Origin: Paenibacillus pasadenensis | GTDB lineage: Bacteria > Bacillota > Bacilli > Paenibacillales > Paenibacillaceae | DNA: 64,000 nucleotides | Direction: 5' to 3' | Assembly (NCBI RefSeq): GCF_023715725.1 | Contig: NZ_JAMBOT010000003.1 | Span: 434,001 to 498,000 of the forward strand | Shown here: positions 34,078 through 44,048 of the stretch, in pieces | Layout of the letters: each line of letters opens with the position of its first letter | Position numbering within the stretch: position 1 is the first letter of the stretch | Program-made: the position numbers and the translations under genes | Notes under the pieces: model-generated | The model's input: only the letters and a program-made list of their open reading frames with translations | What the model was told of the DNA's origin: nothing | Databases searched by the model: none

Positions 34078-34911
34078 CTATCTGCCGCCAGGCGGAGAAA
34101 CGGACGGCGCCTGCGGCTTATCCGTAAGCACCTCGCCGCTATTAGCCTGCAAATAAATGACGCTGCCATCCTCCAGCAAAATCCGCCATGACGGCGTCGA
34201 AACCTGCGTGTCGGAATTGAACAGCTGCCCCTCTTTATAGCCAAGCCGGATTTCTTTAATGGAAGCGTCCTCCGGCACATACTTCTCAATAATTTCCGGG
34301 CGGACCGCACGCGAGGCGGGCAGAACCGACTGCGGCCGCTGTTTGTCGTCCGCCGGCAGCAGCTCGATGCGGTCCTGGCGGTACCCGGTAATCTTTTGGT
34401 TGCTATAGAACAGCTCTACCCGGACGTTAAACATCGGACGCCCGTCAACCATCCGGTACAGCACGAACTTGCGGTCGTCAAAACCCGGCGTATCCACCTC
34501 GTACTGATCCAGCTCAGGAATGATGTCCCCAAGCGCTTTGAGCAAATCCTCCCGCTCAAAAACAATTCTGCTGTCAACCGGCGTATCCAGCGGGATAATG
34601 CCCAGCTCCTCTTCACCGGCCGGCCCGGCAGGCTGCGTTTCATTCTTCTCCGCAGCAGACGGCTTGGGGGGAATTCGGGTGCTTACATACCGGTAAGTCA
34701 AATCCTGCAGCTCCGGCGTTTCCTTAGGAATGCTGCCTGACAGCTCGATTCGCTTCGCCTTCATCGCCGCAAGCGTATCCGGCGACAGCTCAGCCAGGTT
34801 GCTGCTCGGCTGTACCCTCTCCCGAATATCGCTCCACAGCTGATAGCCGAGCAGCACGTTGAGCAGCAGAAATGCCAGGATCAAAATGCTTTTTGCTCTT
34901 CCCCAGTCCAT
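34078..34911 (-). CDS. walI: WalI (YycI) regulator of the WalK kinase
   Basis: A 277-residue protein with one N-terminal membrane helix (SILILAFLLLNVLLGYQLW, about 7-25) and an extracellular YycI domain ending in WRILLEDGSVIYLQANSGEV. WalI and WalH form a membrane complex that restrains or modulates WalK. The ATG at 34911 starts MDWGRAKS, the usual family start, and lies 7 bases after the walH stop. A longer frame reaches into walH but is not expected to be used. Confidence 0.9.
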   Translation of the reverse strand: MDWGRAKSILILAFLLLNVLLGYQLWSDIRERVQPSSNLAELSPDTLAAMKAKRIELSGSIPKETPELQDLTYRYVSTRIPPKPSAAEKNETQPAGPAGEEELGIIPLDTPVDSRIVFEREDLLKALGDIIPELDQYEVDTPGFDDRKFVLYRMVDGRPMFNVRVELFYSNQKITGYRQDRIELLPADDKQRPQSVLPASRAVRPEIIEKYVPEDASIKEIRLGYKEGQLFNSDTQVSTPSWRILLEDGSVIYLQANSGEVLTDKPQAPSVSPPGGR

Positions 34912-34918
34912 TAGCCGC

Positions 34919-36436
34919 TCAACCCTCCTCGATATGGCGTAGTCCGTCTTCCGCTTCGTTGCGGGCCGTCTCAGCCGAATCGGTCTCAGCGCCGTCAGCA
35001 TTGCCAGCGTCTTCTTCCGTTTTCGCGCTCAAGTTCTGGCGCGGAATGCTGGAGCCGTCAAATCCTTCCCCAAGCGCTCCGCCCAGCTCCTCCTCGGTGC
35101 CGTCCGCGAGACGGACTGCCCATACCGGCACAACATACAGCCGGCCGTCCTCGGCCATATTGGCCTTAACAGCCGGATAGAGCGATTCGATCTCCGCACG
35201 GCGGGCGTAGCCTGCCAATGCAGCCTCCAGCTCCGCGCCTCCAGGCAGCCAGCGCGGCGACTTGTGAGCCGGAGAAGAGTCCAGCTTAATCAGCGAACGC
35301 TCATACGTTGTGACGACTCCTTGCTGCACGGACAGCCGGATGAAGCCAAACCGGAAATCCGGAGTCGGAACTACGGGCAGGATGCGGTTTTCTCCAAAGC
35401 GGAAATACTGACGGAAGAGCAAGGCATGCTGCTCACCTCCGCTATCCGTTTCTGAATCTGCCGGCGAACCGTTTATGCCCTGCAGCGTCCCCGCCGTGCT
35501 TCCGCTTAAGCCGGTCAGCTGATGCTGGCCATCCCATCCGCCGTACTGATTGACGAATTGCACCGCACTGCTCATGCTGCCAAAAGGATTGCTCGGCGTC
35601 TGGCCCGCTTCGCTGAATGGCACAGCCGGATCGGTATAGCTGATCCATCGGCCGTTTTGCTCCACCTGCAGTGCGCGTTTGCCGTCCGTATACACCTGTG
35701 AACCGTCGCGGTCCTTAATCATTCTCGTTGTGCCGCGGAACAGATTCCGCTGCAGCAGATCAGGCGAATAGGCCTGATAGCCGATGCTTGCTTGAGCCGC
35801 TTCAATCGGCTGCTGCGGCACGTACAGCCCGTATGCATCCGGCTGGTACGGGGTCCAGAACTCGCCCAGGCCGACATCATCCTCAACATCCCGCACGGTC
35901 AAATCCGCCTGAGTCGCTTCATAGACAGTGCTCCCGTCTTTGCTGAAAAAGTACGTCCGCACCTCTTCGCTGCCGCTCCGGTAAATCCAGATTTTCTCGA
36001 TCGTATCTTTTAAAAAAGCGTCGTCGCTGCTGTCCAGCTGCAGCATACGGGAAAGCAGCGTAACCGGCAGTCCGCTGCCGAGCCTCAGCTCCAGTCCCAG
36101 GTTCGTTTCCCGAATTTCATTCCAGCGCAGCGCCGTATGTTTCATTCGTTGAAATCCCCGGAATTCACGGCCTTTGAGCTTACTCATAATGAGGTTGTAA
36201 AAAGGCAGATCACCCGGATTAAACACCGTATGGTTGCCGTTTCCGAAATGGAGAATGAGCTGCTCAGGGAACAGCACATCCTCGATGCGGCTCTCCGGTC
36301 CCATCTGTTCGGTGTTCACATAGTTCTGCGCGGTCCGAACAGCCGTCCCCGGCGTGCTGTAGGCGAGCATATAACTTTGTACGAGGCTAAGGGCAACGAG
36401 GGAGGCCAGCGTTATCGTTTTAAGCCGTTCCTTCAT
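34919..36436 (-). CDS. walH: WalH (YycH) regulator of the WalK kinase
   Basis: A 505-residue protein with one N-terminal membrane anchor (ITLASLVALSLVQSYMLAYS) followed by a long extracellular part with the YycH signature regions SRIEDVLFPEQLILHFGNGN and QYGGWDGQHQL. An acidic C-terminal tail (about 470-505), rich in Glu, Asp and Ala, is longer than in Bacillus YycH. Its ATG overlaps the walK stop as ATGA, indicating coupled translation. Confidence 0.9.
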   Translation of the reverse strand: MKERLKTITLASLVALSLVQSYMLAYSTPGTAVRTAQNYVNTEQMGPESRIEDVLFPEQLILHFGNGNHTVFNPGDLPFYNLIMSKLKGREFRGFQRMKHTALRWNEIRETNLGLELRLGSGLPVTLLSRMLQLDSSDDAFLKDTIEKIWIYRSGSEEVRTYFFSKDGSTVYEATQADLTVRDVEDDVGLGEFWTPYQPDAYGLYVPQQPIEAAQASIGYQAYSPDLLQRNLFRGTTRMIKDRDGSQVYTDGKRALQVEQNGRWISYTDPAVPFSEAGQTPSNPFGSMSSAVQFVNQYGGWDGQHQLTGLSGSTAGTLQGINGSPADSETDSGGEQHALLFRQYFRFGENRILPVVPTPDFRFGFIRLSVQQGVVTTYERSLIKLDSSPAHKSPRWLPGGAELEAALAGYARRAEIESLYPAVKANMAEDGRLYVVPVWAVRLADGTEEELGGALGEGFDGSSIPRQNLSAKTEEDAGNADGAETDSAETARNEAEDGLRHIEEG

Positions 36437-38265
36437 GCCAGCTCTCCCTTCTCCTGCACTTGAGGCAAAATAAACGTCACTGTCGTGCCGACATCCAGCT
36501 CAGACTCCAGCGTTATCGTGCCGCCATGGGCCTTGATCATTTCCCGGGCAATCGAAAGTCCCAGGCCTGTCCCGCCCATCTCACGTGATCGGGCTTTGTC
36601 CACCCGATAGAAACGGTCGAAAATGCGGCTCAAATCGCGCTTGGGAATGCCGATGCCGGAGTCCTTAACGCTTACCGCAAGGGCTCCGCCTTCCTGCAGG
36701 CGGGCGGACAGCTCAATGCGTCCGCCCTCCAGCGTATACTTAATCGCATTGGACATCAGATTGTCCAGCACCTGATCGATCTGGTCGCGGTCAAGCACAG
36801 CCTGGCCGACACGTTTGTCCACCTGCACAACGGCGCGAATTCCTTTTTTGCGCATCTGAACCGAGAAACGGTCCGCAACCTCGTCCAGCATCTCCGCAAT
36901 ATCCGTCTCGCGGCGGCGCAGCGTAGACTGCTGCGAGTCCAGCCGGGACAGATGAAGCAAATCCGTAACGAGGCGGATCATCCGCTCCGTTTCATTGCGA
37001 ATGACGCCGACGAAACGGCCGGACAGCTCCGGCTCGCCGAGCGCGCCGTCATCCAGCGCCTCCGCATAACTGCGGATCGTCGTCAGCGGAGTGCGCAGCT
37101 CATGGGAGACGTTGGCCACGAACTCCCGCCGCGACTGATCCAGCTTCTCCTGCTCCGTTATGTCCTGGAGCACCGCAATCGTCCCGGTTATGCCGTTGCC
37201 CCGGCGATTGATCGGGCTAAGCGTAACGCGCAGCACCCAGCGCTCCTCGCCGTCCGGCGACTCCTTCATCAGCACCGCTGCCAGGCCTCGCGTTCCGCGC
37301 AGCGCCTCCAGCCGCTCCTGCGGCAGCTCCAGCACATCGGTCAGACGGCAGCCCTCGCACTCCTCCACGCCGAGCAGCTCCAGCGCGCGCCGGTTGGAAA
37401 CCATTACGGTGCCGTGTTCATCGGCAGCGATGACGCCGTCACTCATATTGGACAGCACCGATTGCAGCTTTTCGTTCTCTTCCTCGTTAACGGACAGCGC
37501 TTCGCGCAGCCGTTTGGTCATCTCGTTGAACGCCTCGCTCAGCCGTCCAATTTCGTCATCGGCAAGCACCGGAACCTGCTGATCAAACCGGCCTTCGGCA
37601 ACGGCCTCGGCCTGGCGGGTCAGCCCTTTAATCGGACTCGTAATTGTATGGGCCAAAATAATGCCGAGCACCCCGGTCAATCCAAGCGCAATAAGCGTGC
37701 CGGACACAAAAATCTGATTGACGCGGCCAACCGTTGCGTTGACCTCCGTCATCTGAGCGACGATATAAACCGCGCCGATAACTCGGTTGTCGGGTGATTT
37801 AATCGGCTGGGTAATAATCTTTTTACGCACATTGTCCTCGTCAAGAATGTCCTGCTCGTTGTCTGGAATGCCCTGCAGCGCCTGGCTGACCATTTGTGAC
37901 GTGTTTTTTTTGCCGATCAGGGCGCTGTACGCCTCCGATGTCGCCAGAACGCGTCCGCTCGTATCCAGCACCTGCAGCTCGGCGCCGGAGCGGCTGAACA
38001 GATTGTTCACATACTCGGACAATGAGATGGAATCTCCCTCCGGAGCATTGCCGGATGCGAGCGCTCCTTCCGCCAGCTTGTCGCTCGCCAGCACCGCAAG
38101 CGCGCGGGCCTGGTCGTTCAGGCTGTTCGTGAACGTATCCGTGAGCGAGCTTTTGACCGTGCTGACAAAATAAACGGCAATGAGCTGAATCGCGATAAGA
38201 ATAAGCAGCATGTAAATCGCAATCAGCTTGACCTGGATCGTGCTGAACCAGCGCCTGCCCTTCAT
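36433..38265 (-). CDS. walK: WalK (YycG) essential sensor histidine kinase
   Basis: A 610-residue kinase. TM1 (about 13-34), an extracellular PDC/Cache-like domain (35-182), TM2 (about 184-206), HAMP (207-260), PAS (265-370), HisKA with His388 in FVANVSHELRTPLTT, and a HATPase with DNLMSNAIKYT and GTGLGLSIA. It phosphorylates WalR to control cell-wall hydrolases and growth. The order and lengths match Bacillus YycG. The walR stop and walK start overlap as TGATG. Confidence 0.95.
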   Translation of the reverse strand: MKGRRWFSTIQVKLIAIYMLLILIAIQLIAVYFVSTVKSSLTDTFTNSLNDQARALAVLASDKLAEGALASGNAPEGDSISLSEYVNNLFSRSGAELQVLDTSGRVLATSEAYSALIGKKNTSQMVSQALQGIPDNEQDILDEDNVRKKIITQPIKSPDNRVIGAVYIVAQMTEVNATVGRVNQIFVSGTLIALGLTGVLGIILAHTITSPIKGLTRQAEAVAEGRFDQQVPVLADDEIGRLSEAFNEMTKRLREALSVNEEENEKLQSVLSNMSDGVIAADEHGTVMVSNRRALELLGVEECEGCRLTDVLELPQERLEALRGTRGLAAVLMKESPDGEERWVLRVTLSPINRRGNGITGTIAVLQDITEQEKLDQSRREFVANVSHELRTPLTTIRSYAEALDDGALGEPELSGRFVGVIRNETERMIRLVTDLLHLSRLDSQQSTLRRRETDIAEMLDEVADRFSVQMRKKGIRAVVQVDKRVGQAVLDRDQIDQVLDNLMSNAIKYTLEGGRIELSARLQEGGALAVSVKDSGIGIPKRDLSRIFDRFYRVDKARSREMGGTGLGLSIAREMIKAHGGTITLESELDVGTTVTFILPQVQEKGELA

Positions 38266-39011
38266 CAGCCGCCAAAGCCTCCCTGCTTCGGATTGCGCAT
38301 GAGATAGCCCAAACCGCGCCGGGTCAAAATATATTCCGGACGGCTCGGATCATCCTCGATTTTTTCCCGCAGCCTGCGGATCGTCACATCAACCGTGCGC
38401 ACATCGCCAAAGTATTCAAACCCCCACACCGCCTGCAGCAGATGCTCCCGGGTCATAACCTTCCCGCTGTTCCGGGCCAAATAATAGACCAGCTCGTACT
38501 CCCGATGGGTCAAATCGAGCGGCTGCTCGTCTTTATAGACCACATACATATCCGTATCGATAAAAAGGTTGAACAGCTTGAGCCCTTGCTTTTCCGGCTC
38601 CTCGCCGCCTTTTGCTCCGGCATCAGCCGTCAAAGCCTCTCGGTTTTTTTGCGTGCGGCGCAAATGAGCCTTCACCCGCGCCAGCAGCTCCCGCGTGCCA
38701 AACGGCTTTGTCACATAATCGTCCGCGCCCAGCTCCAGGCCAAGCACCTTGTCGATTTCCGTGTCTTTTGCCGTCAGCATAATGATTGGCGTTTGCAGCC
38801 TTGTTCTAACTTCGCGGCATACGTCCATGCCGTCCTTTACCGGCAGCATCAGATCGAGCAGAATCAGATCGGGCTCTTCCTCAAAGGCAGCCCTCACCGC
38901 TTCCCCGCCGTCAAAGGCGCAGATGACCTCGTAGCCTTCCTTCTCCAAATTGAACTTTAATATATCCGCAATCGGCCGCTCGTCGTCGACCACGAGAATT
39001 TTCCCCTGCAT
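38265..39011 (-). CDS. walR: WalR (YycF) OmpR-family response regulator
   Basis: A 248-residue regulator with a receiver domain (phospho-acceptor Asp53 in [13 protein letters not shown]) and a winged-helix DNA-binding domain ending in [18 protein letters not shown] 20-residue Gly/Glu-rich insert (about 125-145) lies between domains, longer than in Bacillus subtilis. WalR is essential and controls autolysin genes. It is the first gene of the walRKHI operon. Confidence 0.95.
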   Translation of the reverse strand: MQGKILVVDDERPIADILKFNLEKEGYEVICAFDGGEAVRAAFEEEPDLILLDLMLPVKDGMDVCREVRTRLQTPIIMLTAKDTEIDKVLGLELGADDYVTKPFGTRELLARVKAHLRRTQKNREALTADAGAKGGEEPEKQGLKLFNLFIDTDMYVVYKDEQPLDLTHREYELVYYLARNSGKVMTREHLLQAVWGFEYFGDVRTVDVTIRRLREKIEDDPSRPEYILTRRGLGYLMRNPKQGGFGG

Positions 39012-39150
39012 CTTCCGCTGTCCGCTCCTTTCGTCAAGCAGCCTCCCGTCCCGGGAGCCGCATAAGCCTGTCTAAACCTTCTTCCAGTTTAACACATCAA
39101 CGGGCGCATTCGCCTGCCGCCGCATTCCCGTCCCCTTCTTCCCGCAGCAC

Positions 39151-39183
39151 AAAAAGACCGGAAAGCCCACGGGCCTTCCGGTC
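39151..39183 (-). terminator. Terminator of the M23 peptidase gene
   Basis: GACCGGAA..GCCC pairs with GGGC..TTCCGGTC, followed by five T on the minus strand, 40 bases after the stop. Confidence 0.8.
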
Positions 39184-39223
39184 ATTGTGCCGGGACGATG
39201 CACATAGCAGCGCCCAAGCTAAT

Positions 39224-40732
39224 CTATAAATATTTCAACGGATTTTGCAGCTTGCCGTTTTTGAAAATTTCAAAATGAAGATGAATGCCGGTCGAACGTC
39301 CCGTATTGCCCATGACGCCGATCTTTTCGCCTCTTCCTACTTTTTCGCCGGTTTTCACCGAGAGGCTGTTCATGTGTCCGTATAACGTTTTGAAGCCGTT
39401 TTTATGATCAATGATAACGGCTTTGCCGTAACCGTTCTTCGTACCTGCGAATTCGACGACGCCTTCGTCTGCGGCCTTGATCGAGCTGGAACCGACGAGG
39501 TCAATTCCTTTATGCATGCGGCCCCAACGGCTGCCGTACGTGCTCGTAATGCGATAGCCGGATACCGGCCAGCTGAATGTTCCGCTTCCTTTTCCAGATA
39601 CGGACTCATCGGAGCCTTCGCCGCTATTCACCACTTTAGTGCCTTGTACGACAATTTTCGGAACCGATTTCTCGATGACGTCAATGCTTACAAGATCCTC
39701 GCTCATTTTGTTTCCGTTCTGCTTCACAACGGTATATGTGAGCTGTTTCCTGCCCGCCTTGCCCTGTTGAATAACTTTGGACTGGCCTTTGTTCAGCGTA
39801 GCTTTCTTCTGAATAATGACCTGCGGCTCGCTTGTAATGATCTCCGTCTGCACCTCAGTCGTAACGACGTTGATGACAGGCTTTGCAAGCGTCAGCTCCA
39901 GCACGTCTCCCGCCTTGATCAGATCGTCCTGAATCCAAGGGTTGTCCTTGTAGATTACTTCCGGGGAAATGTTGAACTTTTGCGCGATACAGCCAACGCA
40001 ATCTCCCTGCTGAATCGTGTACTTGGTTTTGGCATCTTTGCCTCCGCTGAGCAGCTCCTTGAGCTGATCCTGGCCGAGCACCTTGGAAGGGTCCAGCTCC
40101 TTCTGGCTAAACTCGATTTCCTCAGCAAACTTCACGCCAGCGATCCGGTTCGACGGGGCCGTAGTTTGATTGGCTGATCCTGTCGAAAGTAGCTGGACTT
40201 TCGGAAAAGAGCTTTTCATTCGGGACGGCGGCGCGTATTTGTTCTGAATCTGCTTCAGAATGGCCTGCGCCGTCTCCTCGTTTTTGACAATGCCGACGAC
40301 TTCGCCGTTTACCTTGACCTCTGTGCCCTCAGCCGACATTTTGAAGGAAGACTCCAGCTTGTCCAAGGTTGCTTGCGAATCCGCCGTTCCCTTGTACTCG
40401 CTAATCTTCTCAAACGAAATATTGCCGGTGCGAAGAGACATTTTGAGACTTGGATAGGCTTCGTTCATTTCGGCGGTCTCGGCCTGCACAAGCTTCGTTA
40501 CTTCGGATGGGTCACCGATTGTGCCGACGGCTTGTCCGTTCACGAGAACCTTATAGTAATCGTGCGTGTTGCTCTTGATATATTGTTGAAATCCAATATA
40601 TCCTGCACCCGCTAAAATAGCTGCGATAGCCAAGGAAATCCAGAGTATTTTAATCCCGCGCTTGCGCGGCGGCTCCGTTCCTTGGTCGAATGGTTGGGAT
40701 AAGGGGTGCTTTTGCGGCTTGTAAGCAATCAT
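39224..40732 (-). CDS. Membrane-anchored M23 endopeptidase with LysM and G5 domains
   Basis: A 502-residue protein. A basic cytosolic start is followed by one membrane helix (about 29-50), a coiled region (55-225), LysM (YTIQQGDCVGCIAQKFNISP, about 240-285), a G5 domain (about 290-370) and a C-terminal M23 peptidase with HKGIDLVG, the zinc motif region YGKAVIIDHKNG, and GIHLHFEIF. It should cut peptidoglycan cross-links. Its position directly upstream of walR suggests that it belongs to the WalR regulon, but no clear WalR box was found. AAGGAG lies 10 bases before the ATG. Confidence 0.9.
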   Translation of the reverse strand: MIAYKPQKHPLSQPFDQGTEPPRKRGIKILWISLAIAAILAGAGYIGFQQYIKSNTHDYYKVLVNGQAVGTIGDPSEVTKLVQAETAEMNEAYPSLKMSLRTGNISFEKISEYKGTADSQATLDKLESSFKMSAEGTEVKVNGEVVGIVKNEETAQAILKQIQNKYAPPSRMKSSFPKVQLLSTGSANQTTAPSNRIAGVKFAEEIEFSQKELDPSKVLGQDQLKELLSGGKDAKTKYTIQQGDCVGCIAQKFNISPEVIYKDNPWIQDDLIKAGDVLELTLAKPVINVVTTEVQTEIITSEPQVIIQKKATLNKGQSKVIQQGKAGRKQLTYTVVKQNGNKMSEDLVSIDVIEKSVPKIVVQGTKVVNSGEGSDESVSGKGSGTFSWPVSGYRITSTYGSRWGRMHKGIDLVGSSSIKAADEGVVEFAGTKNGYGKAVIIDHKNGFKTLYGHMNSLSVKTGEKVGRGEKIGVMGNTGRSTGIHLHFEIFKNGKLQNPLKYL

Positions 40733-41315
40733 TAAAGGCGTTCTCCTTCTGTCTTATGCTCGCTGGCTCTGGCGTCTTTCCCCTGCCGTTTATTACTGTC
40801 CTATCTTCCCTATTAGCCTATGAGGGCGAATTGAGAGATCATTCGGCAAAAAACGACGAATACTCCCTGCGGAAGAATTCGTTTCTTACTTTACCATAGT
40901 CCGTTTTCCAACGACAACCGCATCAAACGCCGTTTAAGATTAAACTTTTTTCAGAATCATTCAACACTATCCGATCAAACGCATTAAAATATCCAATTAA
41001 CGGTATATCTTCATCTCTCTATTTAAAATGATCCTATGTTTTACAACCTTCCTTACTCGATAGAGAAATGACTCTAATTAAGCGCTTCACCGTCCCAACC
41101 CGCCGGTCACGCCAAAAATCCGTCCCTGAAAAAGCGAACGGATTAATCCAAAATTTAAATAATTTGTTTGGGTTTTTATTGAAGTTCTTCATTAATTTTA
41201 TTTTCTAAAATATGTGACAGAATTGGATCAAAACCGAATCTCTCTATTACATATCCGCTCAAATTCATCAAAAGTAACACTTTGTATTTCTAAGTAATGC
41301 TTATAAAACAGGTTG
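40733..41315. other. AT-rich intergenic region upstream of the M23 gene
   Basis: About 580 bases with no gene. It must contain the M23 peptidase promoter. I looked for tandem TGTWA-N5-TGTWA WalR boxes and found none convincing. The middle (41150-41310) is unusually AT-rich. Confidence 0.4.
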
Positions 41316-41966
41316 CTACATGTCCCGCGGGTCTCCCTGCAGCGATATTCCGTCCTCTTCTAATCCAGGAGAAGGAGTCGGCAAAGACGTATCCGAGGAG
41401 TCTTCATCCGGCAAGGAACGATTAATTTCGCCGTTTTCCGTGGCGCCCTCATCGGAGGCTTGCGGGTCGGAATTGAACGGGCTGGCAGCTGGCTGTTCGT
41501 CCGAACCGCCGGGTAAGCCGCCTCCATCCGTTCCGGTTCCAATTCCGCCATCATTTAATCCGCCTACACTAGCGCTGCCGGGCGCTCCTGGTTGCGATTC
41601 GCTTCCGTTGAACGGTTCCGAACCGTTCTCCACAGCGCCCTCATTTTCCCCAGTTCCATTCGTTGCCGACTTGCTCTGCTGCTCCTCTGTTGAAGGCGGG
41701 CTGCTGGCCGTTGGCTCTTCTCGACTATTCTCAGCCGGTGCTGTTGCCGGCAAACTGTCCTGCGCTCCGGGCTCGGCCCCCCACAGCTGTCCCCAGACCC
41801 CTCCCATTGTTAGCGGCTGCACCTGCAGCGGAATGTGGAACTGCTTGAGCAGCACCTCCACATAGCTAGTCACAATATAACCGGTTGTCCAGATGGACAG
41901 AAAACTTACGAGCAGAGCCGCAGCAGCCATTTTCCCCAGCCAAATCGCCGCCTTTTTCATCGACAC
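41316..41966 (-). CDS. Membrane protein with a low-complexity extracellular tail
   Basis: A 216-residue protein of unknown family. An N-terminal membrane helix (MAAAALLVSFLSIWTTGYIV, about 13-32) is followed by a short conserved-looking stretch (SYVEVLLKQFHIPLQVQPLT) and then about 150 residues rich in Ser, Gly, Pro, Glu, Asn and Asp with no predicted fold. It resembles a wall-spanning or secreted linker. The start is GTG at 41966, 8 bases after AAGGAGG; an ATG two codons later is an alternative. It lies between purA and the M23 peptidase. Confidence 0.65.
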   Translation of the reverse strand: MSMKKAAIWLGKMAAAALLVSFLSIWTTGYIVTSYVEVLLKQFHIPLQVQPLTMGGVWGQLWGAEPGAQDSLPATAPAENSREEPTASSPPSTEEQQSKSATNGTGENEGAVENGSEPFNGSESQPGAPGSASVGGLNDGGIGTGTDGGGLPGGSDEQPAASPFNSDPQASDEGATENGEINRSLPDEDSSDTSLPTPSPGLEEDGISLQGDPRDM

Positions 41967-42112
41967 GGATAAGTCCTCCTTCCATTCCTGCTATTCTATC
42001 AACCAGTATGGTCAAGGCGGAGGGAAGACATTCAGACAAGGCGAAACGGCTAAGGCCGTCCTCGACGGACCCGTAAGTTTCATTCCGTAGAGATATACTT
42101 ACTTATATCTCG

Positions 42113-42147
42113 AAAAAAAACCGCAGATCCCTGTTCGGGACCTGCGG
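42113..42147 (-). terminator. Terminator of purA
   Basis: CCGCAG..TCCC pairs with GGGA..CTGCGG around an internal loop, followed by eight T on the minus strand. Confidence 0.85.
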
Positions 42148-42162
42148 CTGTAATCGATGATT

Positions 42163-43464
<1,302 letters not shown>

Positions 43465-43636
43465 TTAAATTGCTTGGAATTTACTGCTCTAGCGTGCGCA
43501 TTCCCGCGGCCCGCCTATACATCGCTTTGTCACGTTACCTTATGCAAGCGAAGGGGCGTCATGCAACACGGTTGTTAATGTTGAATGCGATCTTACCGGG
43601 AAAGTTAGGCCCAGTAAGACAAAAAGCAGCATTCTC

Positions 43637-43665
43637 AGTTTATCAGCCCTGCCATACCATGTCAA
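43637..43665 (-). promoter_or_regulatory. purA promoter
   Basis: The minus strand has -35 TTGACA (43660-43665), a 17-base spacer, and -10 TAAACT (43637-43642). The leader is about 185 bases long. Confidence 0.8.
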
Positions 43666-43674
43666 ATATAAAAG

Positions 43675-43708
43675 CGAACAATTTATATCGTTAATTAGGG
43701 ATTGTTCG
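43675..43708. promoter_or_regulatory. Paired PurBox operator upstream of purA
   Basis: CGAACAAT (43675-43682) and its inverted copy ATTGTTCG (43701-43708) are separated by 18 bases, just upstream of the -35 box. PurR of Bacillus binds two such inverted CGAAC-containing boxes about 16-17 bases apart, and adenine-nucleotide demand relieves repression through PRPP. The match is by eye. Confidence 0.7.
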
Positions 43709-43805
43709 GAATTGAAGCTGCAATGTTAGGCTTATCTCCCCAGAAGCTATTTTCCGCGACCGTAACGAGCTGAAGTGCCTAACAATTTTACTGTTCCTTT
43801 GCAAA

Positions 43806-43831
43806 GAAAAAAGCCGCCAGCGGCTGGCGGC
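43806..43831 (-). terminator. Terminator of the yybS-gdpP-rplI-dnaB operon
   Basis: GCCGCCAG/CTGGCGGC with a 3-base loop is followed by six T on the minus strand. It lies 200 bases after dnaB, past the palindromic repeats. Confidence 0.8.
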
Positions 43832-43872
43832 CTTGAGTCATGCCTGAAACGCGGAAGCGGGTACGTGCTTTG

Positions 43873-44048
43873 TTCGCTGATCGTACCCACGAGTCATCAA
43901 AACGCTGGCTCATGCGTTCGCGGATCGTACCCACGAACCGTTATGACGCCGGTTCATTCGTTCGCTGAACGAAGCGCACGAGCCTATGAGGCTGGCTCAT
44001 GCGTTCTGCTGATCGTACCCACGAACCGTTATGACGCCGGTTCATGAG
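43873..44048. repeat. Four tandem palindromic repeats of about 44 bp at the dnaB 3' end
   Basis: Units at 43873-43916, 43917-43960, 43961-44003 and 44004-44048. Each contains a hairpin of the type CGTAC-CA-GAACCG / CGGTTC-TG-GTACG with up to 15 paired bases. Units 2 and 4 are nearly identical; units 1 and 3 are diverged with partly compensating stem changes (for example GAGCC/GGCTC). The last unit contains the dnaB stop codon. Confidence 0.8.

Noticed and set aside
40733..41315. WalR-binding boxes upstream of the M23 peptidase gene
   Set aside because: Only single half-sites such as TGTAA were seen; no TGTWA-N5-TGTWA pair.
43873..44048. Tandem repeats near dnaB considered as a CRISPR array
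   Set aside because: Units are directly adjacent without unique spacers, are palindromic and diverged, and no cas gene is near.
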